From Candidatus Sedimenticola sp. (ex Thyasira tokunagai) (GTDB lineage Bacteria > Pseudomonadota > Gammaproteobacteria > Chromatiales > Chromatiaceae), in NCBI GenBank assembly GCA_037318855.1, contig CP134874.1, forward strand, positions 3,534,598 to 3,598,597: 64,000 bases of DNA, written 5' to 3'. Below, in pieces: positions 55,366-63,058 of the stretch (the stretch's first letter is position 1; every line of letters starts with the position of its first letter). The position numbers and the translations under genes were made by a program. A model generated the notes under the pieces. The model searched no databases. It was not told the origin of the DNA and worked only from the letters and a program-made list of their open reading frames with translations.

Positions 55366-58059
55366 TCAGACGATGTTACGAGGTGCGAATGACATGGAGC
55401 GGAACTCGCTCTTGTACTTCGACTCGCCGATCTTCTTGACCTTGGCGTTACCCATCTTGTAGTTGTAGTTACCAGAGATCTGGTCAGGCACACGACCCTG
55501 CAGCACGTTGCTGGGCTGGGAAGTGTTGATGAAGTAGGAGTACATGGTCCCCTTCTTCACGTGAGGAGTGACAATTGCCACTGCCGTCACAGCTGCCTTG
55601 TCCAGCTTGATCCAGCCGTTCTTCATCAGATCTGCAAAGTTGAAGTCAGATCCATGCACACCTTTTACAGTCTGCGTGAAGTTAGGCACACGATCACTGT
55701 AGAGCATCACCTGATCACCTGATTCAATACCACGCTTGGCGGCATCGTCCGGGTGAATCTCGGTCCAGTTCTCAGGCCAACGCTGAGCGATGTAGGCGCG
55801 ACGATCCACATCATCGAAGCCTGACTGCCAGACCTCATTGATACGACCATTGGTGTGCCACAGCTCGTCACCCTTAGGCTTCATCCACGCCCAGTAGTCA
55901 GAGAAGAGACTCCATGGGTGTTTCTGAATGTTGACACGACCGGTCTGCGAGTTGAAGTGCGTACCCTTCTTGTTGACCATGTTGGCGCCTTTGGTACGGC
56001 CTTCTGCCACCATCTGCTCTTGTTTCACAGTGGTGTCGTGCAGACGGGTGGTACCCAACAGCTCGCCAGTCTCATAGTTGTAGAAGGTTGGGCCCTGAAT
56101 ACCGTCGGTACCCAGTTCACGCAGCTTCTCATGCAGGGTCTTACCCTCTTTGTGGGCCGCAACCTTGATCATGTGGTAAGCCTTGCGGTTGCCACGGCTG
56201 AAGCGTGAGGACTCTTCGCAGACCTGATTGGCGTCTTTCCAATCGTAGCCGTCGAAGCCCATACGCTGACCCAGCTGACCAATGATCCACCAATCCGGCT
56301 TCGCATCACCCGGTGCATCCATGAACTTGGAGTAGAGACGGAGACGACGCTCGCCGTTTGCACGGACAAAGTCAGACTCACCCCAGGTTGCCGCCGGCAG
56401 TACGATGTCGGCGAACTTGGAACCGATGGGATCGCGCAGGTAGATATCCTGATCGAGTACCACGGTACCACCGGAGTCCATACGCTTCTTCAGCGTATCG
56501 ATGATCTCAGCCTTGTCGAAGGAGCGCACCTGATGAGGATTCATGGTGACATACTCTTCGAACTTGGCATTGAGGCCGGCAGAACCACACATGGCTTGAA
56601 TCCAGGTGGTACCAACAACGTGTGCAAAGCGAGTGTTGCCTTGATAGAAGAAACGATCGCAATCGAGCGCCTGACGACGACGACCCGGGCGTTTCTGAGG
56701 AGACTTGTTACGTGAGTAACCGCCACCGCCGGTACCACCACGTTGGTGACCACCGAAGCGGCCGACAACCTGACCCGGACGACCACCGGCACCACATATA
56801 GTTGCCAGTGAGCTTACCGCGTTGGTGTTACCGGTGTTGTTGGACCAGTAGAAGCCCTTCTCAATACCCAGAGAAGCTTTTACACGGGTACCATCAGCCT
56901 TGGGTTTGGCCAGCCACTCAGCGGCCTGGTAGATCTGCTCAACAGGGATATTGGCAATCTCAGCCGCAACCTTGGGATCACAGTCCTTCTGGGAGAGGTT
57001 CCACTTTTTGTAGTCCTCAAAGCCCTTGGTCTGGAACTTGCCCCAGGTGGTACGCCACTGCCAAGGTGTGTTACGAGTACCCTGACCGAAGCCGGAACTG
57101 GAACCCCACTTGTCGTTGACCCAGTTTTTGATCCAGTCGCTGTCTTCCCAGCCATTCTCAAGAATGACGCGGGCGATAGCACCCAGTACCGGTGTATCAG
57201 TACCTGGATCAATCTGCAGGAACAGCGCATTGCCTCTGCTCTTGGCATAAGCAAGACCGGCGGTCTCACGCACGTTCACCCAGATGGTCTTCATGCCGCT
57301 GTCAATCGCAGGACGCATGAACTGGTTGAAGATCATGGTCTTGGTTTCGTACGGATCGGTACCGCAAATCATCAGAGTGTCTGCATCACCCCAGTCCTTG
57401 TAGGAAGGACCGAAGTTATCGAAACCGGCGTCACGGAAACCTGGTGTAGAGGTTACGTTGGCCGGCGTATCGTGCATCGTCCAGTTAGCGGTATCGATAG
57501 AGCCCTTGGAGAACTTGGAGCAAGCATAGGTGTTCTCCACAAACTGGTAGGAGTACTGCTTCATACCGTAGGCATTGGCACCATGCTTCTTGATGGTATG
57601 CTTGATCAGATCAGCGGCAACATCAAGAGCCATATCCCAGGATACAGGCTGCAGTACACCGTTGATACGAATCATCGGTGACATCAGGCGATCACGGGTC
57701 GGCTTGTCAGGATTATAGATCTTCTGCGCAATACAACCACCACGGATGGAGGAGTCGCCGCCGATGTTGACGGCTTTGGTATCCTTATCCGGAACGATGA
57801 CGATATTGTGTGGTTTGTCGTTGTGCATACCCACGTTGTGCTGGGTAGGCGCAACCCACGCCTGCAGAGGACCGGTAGGGAAGTCAACGTTGAAGGCATT
57901 ATCAGATGCCTTCATGCCACCATCCGGTGTGCCCACAGGCCAGCGATAGACTTTGTAGCCACAGGCGACAATGCAGTAATCGCAGCAGGTGGTCAAAACC
58001 TCCGCATTCTTGGGAGGAAGAGGAGCATGGTCCTCTGGGAGATAGTACTTAGATGACAT
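55366..58059 (-). CDS. idrA: Iodate reductase-like molybdopterin catalytic subunit (arsenite-oxidase family)
   Basis: 897 residues, longer than typical AioA (about 825). The N-terminus has no Tat signal, as in AioA, which is exported with its Tat-bearing partner. The cluster motif CDYCIVACGYKVYRWP (C26, C29, C33) with serine instead of the fourth cysteine (GGDSSIRGG near 103) fits a [3Fe-4S] centre. Mo-bis-PGD-binding text includes SGTDPYET-like CGTDPYETKTMIFNQF and GRFGGHQRGG (R434, H438). The region that in AioA carries the arsenite ligands His195/Glu203 reads TPGFRDAGFDNFGPSYKDWG here, without them in my by-eye alignment. Two peroxidase genes and a Rieske gene precede it, the idrABP1P2 gene set. 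The start is one base after idrB, with AGGAGG inside the idrB end. An alternative is an AioA-type arsenite oxidase. Confidence 0.75.
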   Translation of the reverse strand: MSSKYYLPEDHAPLPPKNAEVLTTCCDYCIVACGYKVYRWPVGTPDGGMKASDNAFNVDFPTGPLQAWVAPTQHNVGMHNDKPHNIVIVPDKDTKAVNIGGDSSIRGGCIAQKIYNPDKPTRDRLMSPMIRINGVLQPVSWDMALDVAADLIKHTIKKHGANAYGMKQYSYQFVENTYACSKFSKGSIDTANWTMHDTPANVTSTPGFRDAGFDNFGPSYKDWGDADTLMICGTDPYETKTMIFNQFMRPAIDSGMKTIWVNVRETAGLAYAKSRGNALFLQIDPGTDTPVLGAIARVILENGWEDSDWIKNWVNDKWGSSSGFGQGTRNTPWQWRTTWGKFQTKGFEDYKKWNLSQKDCDPKVAAEIANIPVEQIYQAAEWLAKPKADGTRVKASLGIEKGFYWSNNTGNTNAVSSLATICGAGGRPGQVVGRFGGHQRGGTGGGGYSRNKSPQKRPGRRRQALDCDRFFYQGNTRFAHVVGTTWIQAMCGSAGLNAKFEEYVTMNPHQVRSFDKAEIIDTLKKRMDSGGTVVLDQDIYLRDPIGSKFADIVLPAATWGESDFVRANGERRLRLYSKFMDAPGDAKPDWWIIGQLGQRMGFDGYDWKDANQVCEESSRFSRGNRKAYHMIKVAAHKEGKTLHEKLRELGTDGIQGPTFYNYETGELLGTTRLHDTTVKQEQMVAEGRTKGANMVNKKGTHFNSQTGRVNIQKHPWSLFSDYWAWMKPKGDELWHTNGRINEVWQSGFDDVDRRAYIAQRWPENWTEIHPDDAAKRGIESGDQVMLYSDRVPNFTQTVKGVHGSDFNFADLMKNGWIKLDKAAVTAVAIVTPHVKKGTMYSYFINTSQPSNVLQGRVPDQISGNYNYKMGNAKVKKIGESKYKSEFRSMSFAPRNIV

Positions 58060-58060
58060 G

Positions 58061-58639
58061 TTATGCCTCCTCCATCAGGTTTTGAGAACGGCCAAACAGC
58101 AGGCCCATGACACCGACGGCGTATACGTCGTCACCATCCACTTCCAACAGCACCTGAGGAATACTCTGGTATGCCTGACCGGAAACGATGATACCGTGAC
58201 GGGTCAAGTCGTAAGTGGAAAGATGCAGTGGGCACTGGCCCAATACACGGTGCTCACCAACGGCCTGATACTTACCGTTCATGAAGCCGCCCTGGTGGGT
58301 GCAGAGATAGCTAAAAGCCACCACATCACGTTTCCCACCAACACCACCACCTGCCTTGGCACCGTCCATATTGACGATGAAGCACTGGGAGTTACGGCCA
58401 TCATCCGGGTAGTTGAAATCCACCGGGGTGTTTGCTTTCAGTTGGCTCAGTTTAGCCACTAGCTTGCGTGGGTAGCCGACGACACGGGCTTTCGCCTGCG
58501 CCTGACCAGGCAGCACGCCCAGAGAGATGGTGCTGACAGCAGTCGCGGCGGCGCCTGAATACATCAGGAACTCACGACGGTTCAGCATGCATTGCCCGTG
58601 GGCGGCAGCTGACTCGTCTTTCTTCTCTATATCAGTCAT
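58061..58639 (-). CDS. idrB: Tat-exported Rieske [2Fe-2S] subunit, IdrB-like
   Basis: 192 residues. Tat signal CMLNRREFLMYSGAAATAVS with cleavage near AQAK. The Rieske ligands are CTHQGG (C113, H115) and GQCPLHLSTYD (C136, H139). The two extra cysteines that make a disulfide in bc1-type Rieske proteins are absent (G and L at those places). It should transfer electrons between a periplasmic cytochrome and the Mo subunit, and carry that subunit across the membrane. TAATG overlap with the preceding peroxidase gene shows tight coupling. Confidence 0.78.
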   Translation of the reverse strand: MTDIEKKDESAAAHGQCMLNRREFLMYSGAAATAVSTISLGVLPGQAQAKARVVGYPRKLVAKLSQLKANTPVDFNYPDDGRNSQCFIVNMDGAKAGGGVGGKRDVVAFSYLCTHQGGFMNGKYQAVGEHRVLGQCPLHLSTYDLTRHGIIVSGQAYQSIPQVLLEVDGDDVYAVGVMGLLFGRSQNLMEEA

Positions 58640-59883
58640 TACTTTGCCTCCTGTGCGGCTTTGAGCTCAGCCTTGGTGAAGAGAGGTGCATATTCAGGCA
58701 TCTCCGGCTTCGCCACGGTGACCTCAGGGCCTGAGAATGCGCCAAGGAACGCTATCAGATCTTCTTTCTCCTGGTCACTCAGACCCAGGGGCTTGATCAG
58801 CTTGGACTTATTCTCTGGGAACAGAGTGGTACGTCCTTCCTCATCAAAACCACCGCGGTCATAGAAATCCACAACCTCTTCGAGGGTGTAGAAGACACCG
58901 TTGTGCATGTAGGGTGCGGTGTAAGCGGTGTAGCGCAGAGGTGCGGTACGAAACTTACCTTTATCCCACTTGTTCTTGCCACGGTAGTAGAAGCCCCAGT
59001 CGGACTTGGCACCACGGTAACCCTCTTGAGTCTGGCCTTTGGCGTACTGCTCAAAGCGGAAGGTGATCTGTGCCAGACCATCCTCTTCCCAACGCTTGTT
59101 CGGTGGAATACCGATATTGTGGAAGTCGAGATCACTGGCCTGCTCACCGTTGTGGCAGTTGATACAGCCGCCCTTACCTTCGAATACTGCCTTACCACGC
59201 AACTGCTCTTCACTCAGTGCAGTTTTATCGCCTTTCAGGTACTCATCGATGGGGGTCGTGAACTTACCGGTGGTGTTCAGTGTGCGCTCGAATGCAGAGA
59301 TCGCTTTCCAAACGTCGGAGATCAGTGGCCACTCGCTGCCATAGACATCTTTAAAGCGCTTGCGATACTCAGGGATCAACGCCAGACGCGCTTCCATGAT
59401 GTCGCTCTCGCCGTTACCGGCCACACCACCTTTGGCAGCGGACTTGGCCTGCTTCTCGTTAGAGGAAGCGGAACCGGCCCAGAACTGACGCGGATAGTAG
59501 CCACTATTTATCACCGTCTGGCTGTTACGCCAGTGAACGGTACCGGGGTAGCCGCGGGAGAAGTCCTCGGCCCACGCCCAACCCTGATCGGGCTCGTGGC
59601 AAGTTGAACAACCGGTGGAGGCATCACCACCAATACGTGGATCAAAGAACAGGATTTTGCCGAGCTCAACTTTAGCAGCGGTAATCTTGTTATCTGGAGG
59701 AACGGGGACATTACCCAATGGAGCAAGTGGTGCAGGACCTTTCTTGGCCATGGCCATTGCTTTTGCAGGAGCAGCTTTGGATGCTTTAGCACCATCCTGC
59801 TTGGTAGCCTGCGCCTGGCAGCCGAACAGCACGGTCGCAACCGCGGCAGCAACCAGGGTAGGAGCAAATTTCTTCATACTCAT
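58639..59883 (-). CDS. Di-heme cytochrome c peroxidase-like protein (IdrP-type), lipoprotein
   Basis: 414 residues. A signal peptide with lipobox (ATVLFGCQA) is followed by an Ala/Lys-rich linker, suggesting anchoring to the membrane. Two CXXCH motifs, CSTCH at 92 and CINCH at 240, belong to the CCP/MauG family (YPGTVHWRNSQTVIN, then TAPYMHNGVFYTLEEVVDFY with the conserved Tyr-Met segment). In Idr clusters such peroxidases are thought to remove H2O2 formed during iodate reduction. One of two paralogues here; which one corresponds to IdrP1 or IdrP2 cannot be told by eye. Confidence 0.85.
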   Translation of the reverse strand: MSMKKFAPTLVAAAVATVLFGCQAQATKQDGAKASKAAPAKAMAMAKKGPAPLAPLGNVPVPPDNKITAAKVELGKILFFDPRIGGDASTGCSTCHEPDQGWAWAEDFSRGYPGTVHWRNSQTVINSGYYPRQFWAGSASSNEKQAKSAAKGGVAGNGESDIMEARLALIPEYRKRFKDVYGSEWPLISDVWKAISAFERTLNTTGKFTTPIDEYLKGDKTALSEEQLRGKAVFEGKGGCINCHNGEQASDLDFHNIGIPPNKRWEEDGLAQITFRFEQYAKGQTQEGYRGAKSDWGFYYRGKNKWDKGKFRTAPLRYTAYTAPYMHNGVFYTLEEVVDFYDRGGFDEEGRTTLFPENKSKLIKPLGLSDQEKEDLIAFLGAFSGPEVTVAKPEMPEYAPLFTKAELKAAQEAK

Positions 59884-59895
59884 GGTTATGACCTC

Positions 59896-61002
59896 TTAGT
59901 TACGGACCTTAGTCCAGTTGCTGATGGCTTCATATTCAGCCGGGTAAGGCTGCTGCCACACATGCTTGGAACTGGTCAGTTGGTTGCCGGAGAGAGACTC
60001 AAGGAACGCCACCAGATCTTTTTTCTCCTGGGTGCTCAGCTTCAAAGGCTTCAACATCTTGCTCTTGTTGCTGTCCTTACCACCGCCTCTGTTGTAGAAA
60101 TCAACAACGCCGGCCAATGACTTAATCGTGCCGTTGTGCATGTAAGGTGCGGTGTATTTCAGCTCACGCAGACTGGGAGTAATGAACTTACCCATATCTT
60201 TCTCAAGGAGAGTGATGTTGAAGTAACCAGGGTCACGCTTCAGATTCATGTAGTCAGGAATACCCTGGAACATGGTGAAGGCGATGAAGGTCTGATGGTT
60301 CATGGGATCCATGAATACATCGAAGTTTTCAGCTACACCGGTGTTATGAGGTTTCTGGTCGGTCAACAGAGGGCCGTTATGGCACTGGATGCAGCCGCCC
60401 TTGCCTTTGAAGGTCGCCATGCCGCGTTTGGCGGAAGCAGACATTTTACCACTATCAAAAGGCGCACCGCTGGAGGTGAGCGTCTTCATATACTCAGGAA
60501 TCGCCTTACGAATAGAACCGTTTGATGGCTCACCGTAACCGGCATCCTTGAACATCTTCACATAGACAGGATCCTGCTTGGCACGCTCCTGCATGATCCG
60601 CATATCCATGTTCATGGTGTAGTCTTCGGTCAACATCTCACGAGTCATATCGTTAAGGTTGGTGCCGATACGGCCATCATGGTTCCACACTTTTTTGTGT
60701 GCAACGTTGATCAGGGAGATGCTGTTGCGGAAATGGCCGTTGCCGGGATAGCCCGGTGATAGCGCATCGGGATGCGCATAACCATTTTCAGGTTTGTGAC
60801 AATCTGAGCAGGATATACCTGCGTCGCCTGAGATACGGCGATCAAAAAACAGACGTTTACCCAGTTCAGCCTTTGCAGCGTTGGTTTTCAACTGCGGCAA
60901 AGGACCGATATCCGGATACTGGCCCGCTTGAGCGCTAATTGTCACTCCCAGCCCCAGTGCTGCGGCTAGTAGTGAACGCCCGGTCGTGACTCGTACACCC
61001 AT
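59896..61002 (-). CDS. Di-heme cytochrome c peroxidase-like protein (IdrP-type), first gene of the operon
   Basis: 368 residues. The signal peptide ends near SAQAG. CXXCH motifs are CSDCH at 65 and CIQCH at 204. The family text includes ELGKRLFFDRRISGDAGISC, HFRNSISLINVAHKKVWNHD and TAPYMHNGTIKSLAGVVDFY. It is a clear paralogue of the next gene but lacks the lipobox and linker, so it is probably soluble in the periplasm. The start has a GGAGGAAA RBS. It heads the four-gene operon, with an FNR-type palindrome about 165 bases upstream. Confidence 0.85.
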   Translation of the reverse strand: MGVRVTTGRSLLAAALGLGVTISAQAGQYPDIGPLPQLKTNAAKAELGKRLFFDRRISGDAGISCSDCHKPENGYAHPDALSPGYPGNGHFRNSISLINVAHKKVWNHDGRIGTNLNDMTREMLTEDYTMNMDMRIMQERAKQDPVYVKMFKDAGYGEPSNGSIRKAIPEYMKTLTSSGAPFDSGKMSASAKRGMATFKGKGGCIQCHNGPLLTDQKPHNTGVAENFDVFMDPMNHQTFIAFTMFQGIPDYMNLKRDPGYFNITLLEKDMGKFITPSLRELKYTAPYMHNGTIKSLAGVVDFYNRGGGKDSNKSKMLKPLKLSTQEKKDLVAFLESLSGNQLTSSKHVWQQPYPAEYEAISNWTKVRN

Positions 61003-61166
61003 TGGATTTCCTCCAGGTCAATTTTTGCTTTATCGGTGTTCCGACGTTTTATTCAGAAAGCAGACAAAATTGTCAAATTCCTGAACTCTGCATTAACTGC
61101 ACAATACGGGCCAAGATTTTTTAATGTTATTTTTTCCTTACTATTCTTGATGTTAGGTTTTTCATA

Positions 61167-61180
61167 TTGATCTATATCAA
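61167..61180 (-). promoter_or_regulatory. FNR/ANR-type operator upstream of the idr-like operon
   Basis: TTGATCTATATCAA is a perfect match to the FNR consensus TTGAT-N4-ATCAA and is palindromic. It lies in a 371-bp AT-rich gap with no gene (61003-61373), about 165 bases before the first start codon. It suggests the operon is activated without oxygen. No -10/-35 pair stands out enough to state. Confidence 0.75.
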
Positions 61181-61373
61181 TAACACCATCCGGTAAAATT
61201 GAATAAATCGTTCCGCAAAAAAAAACATCCCCATCAATCTATCGATTTCGTTCAAACAAATGAACACAACTGGTCAGCTTGCCCACCGTGAAATATGAAA
61301 GATGCACTGGTGTGGTTTCACTTGAGATTCAGCAGGTTGCACCAGGAATTACTAAATCGCCATAGATTCAGCG

Positions 61374-61976
61374 TCAATTTCCAGCAAGCAGATAGCGCAC
61401 CGCTTCAAGAATCACTGATGGACTTGTCCCGTGGGGAAAGATAAAGCGCAGATCACCTTGAGGCGTGATCAGATAGGTCACGGCGGAGTGGTTAACAGAG
61501 TAACCAAAAGCTGATCCTTCCAGCGCCACCTCGTAGTATTTGGCCCCATACAGTGCAGCCACCTCGGCCACCTCCTGCTCAGTTCCGGTAATACCTACTA
61601 AATTGGGATGAAAATATTCAACATACTCCTTCAGAGACTCGACTGTGTCGCGCTTCGGGTCCACGCTGACAAAGAGGCCCTGCACCTTGGCCAGTTCATC
61701 ATCTGTCATCTCATTCAGCGCCTGGGTCATAAATGAGAGTGAGGTGGGGCAGACATCCGGGCACTTTGTATAACCAAAGTAGAGCAGCACCACCTTGCCT
61801 CGCAACGCATCGAGAGAGACCGGCCCATCTGCAGACTGCAGGGTAAAGCCCCCTCCTGGAGGGGCCTCTTCAATACCGGGAACCTCATCAGCAGCCAGCG
61901 CTTCACCCCCGGCATAGGTCGACACAGGGACCAACAGGAGAAACAGTAAAAATAGAAAAACTTCTTTTTTAAACAT
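61374..61976 (-). CDS. SCO1/SenC-family copper-binding protein
   Basis: 200 residues from MFKKEVFLFLLFLLLVPVST; a TTG four codons upstream is an alternative. After the signal peptide, a thioredoxin-fold domain carries the copper ligands CPDVCPTS (CxxxC) near residue 75 and the distal histidine in SVNHSAVTYLI. Family text: LRGKVVLLYFGYTKCPDVCP. SCO proteins deliver copper to cytochrome oxidase or act as redox thiol proteins. It is in the same direction as the idr-like operon and 370 bases upstream of it, so the two may be separately regulated. Confidence 0.9.
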   Translation of the reverse strand: MFKKEVFLFLLFLLLVPVSTYAGGEALAADEVPGIEEAPPGGGFTLQSADGPVSLDALRGKVVLLYFGYTKCPDVCPTSLSFMTQALNEMTDDELAKVQGLFVSVDPKRDTVESLKEYVEYFHPNLVGITGTEQEVAEVAALYGAKYYEVALEGSAFGYSVNHSAVTYLITPQGDLRFIFPHGTSPSVILEAVRYLLAGN

Positions 61977-62021
61977 ATCTAATTCCAAAAATGGCTCTGT
62001 ACAAAAATTCTGTAATCATCT

Positions 62022-62100
62022 GTAGGAGCGGTCTCTCGGACCGCGATGAAACAGCCGCTATAGTGCAATCATTCATCGCGCCTCGAGAAAGCGCTCCTAC
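62022..62100. repeat. GTAGGAGCG palindromic element, copy G
   Basis: Left arm GTAGGAGCGGTCTCTCGGAC and right arm ending AGCGCTCCTAC. The arms pair at the ends but diverge in the middle. Located between the SCO1 and rsmE genes. Confidence 0.75.
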
Positions 62101-62122
62101 AAAAGCGCTCTCCCCCGCAGAT

Positions 62123-62842
62123 TTACCCTGCACCATCGAAGAGCCGAGAAATAAGCGTCACCACCGCATTCTCGACCCGCAGAATCCGTGGCCCCAGTGT
62201 CACCGACTGCATCCCTGCCTCAACCAGTTTCTCCACCTCGTAGGGGATAAAGCCCCCCTCTGGCCCAATAGCCAGCACCATCGGCTGCTTGAGCGCAATC
62301 GGGCATGATGGGTAGTCACCGGGATGGGCCAGCAGAGCAGGCTGGTCACCGATAATTTCTGCCAGCTCATCTTCAACAAAAGGCTTGAAGCGCTGTTTAA
62401 AAGTGACTCTGGGCACCTTGGTGTCAACCGCCTGCTCAAGCCCTTCCAGCAGGTAACTGTATATATGCTGCTGCTCTACAACGGGACTCTGCCAGAAGCT
62501 CTTTTCCGTCTTCTGAGTGTTGATAACTATCAACTCCTTGATACCAAGCTCGGCCACCATGCGGTAGATACGCCGCATCATCTTAGGTCGGGAGAGTGCC
62601 AACACCAGTGTAATCGGTGTAGGTGGGGGTCGGGGTGTATCGAGTATCGGCTTGAGCTCAACGCTTTCATGATCTATCTGTGAGACTCGAGCAAATCCCA
62701 TATCACCGTTGATTAAGCCAACACGAAGCTGATCACCCTCTTCGACCCGCAGCACCTTTTTCAGGTGAACAAAGCGGCGGTCAATAAGGCGAATCGTCTC
62801 TGCGTTCAGATAGTCCTGCTGGTCAAATAGAACAATATTCAA
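62123..62842 (-). CDS. rsmE: 16S rRNA m3U1498 methyltransferase RsmE
   Basis: 239 residues. An N-terminal PUA-like RNA-binding part (HLKKVLRVEEGDQLRVGLIN) is followed by a SPOUT knot with LALSRPKMMRRIYRMVAELG and the SAM-binding loop QPMVLAIGPEGGFIPYEVEK, then VTLGPRILRVENAVVTLISR. All conserved knot residues are present. It methylates U1498 in the ribosomal decoding centre. Confidence 0.96.
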   Translation of the reverse strand: MNIVLFDQQDYLNAETIRLIDRRFVHLKKVLRVEEGDQLRVGLINGDMGFARVSQIDHESVELKPILDTPRPPPTPITLVLALSRPKMMRRIYRMVAELGIKELIVINTQKTEKSFWQSPVVEQQHIYSYLLEGLEQAVDTKVPRVTFKQRFKPFVEDELAEIIGDQPALLAHPGDYPSCPIALKQPMVLAIGPEGGFIPYEVEKLVEAGMQSVTLGPRILRVENAVVTLISRLFDGAG

Positions 62843-62945
62843 TTTAGCTTAGCCTGGTTGTTAGCAGAGTTCGCTGTCCTATGGTACTTACTTTAACCTG
62901 GGTTAATGTGCTCTGTGTTCCGCTTTAATTTCCGTAACAGTCCCA

Positions 62946-62977
62946 TAAAAAAGGGAGCAGGTAAAACCTACCCCCTT
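62946..62977 (-). terminator. Intrinsic terminator after the EB_dh-type gene
   Basis: AAGGG-A-G-C-AGGT / ACCT-A-CCCCCTT forms an imperfect stem with an AAA loop. The minus strand continues into TTTTTT, about 80 bases past the stop of the gene at 63059. Confidence 0.6.
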
Positions 62978-63058
62978 CGAAAACAGCCCTAGCTATCAAA
63001 CTGGGGATTTGAAAAAACTACAGGCCGGGTCCAACAACCTGCATCAATTCCAAACGAT

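Noticed and set aside
55366..58639. Ordinary arsenite oxidase aioBA
   Set aside because: Not fully excluded, but the two co-transcribed peroxidases, the longer large subunit, the FNR box and the altered arsenite-ligand region favour an Idr-type enzyme.
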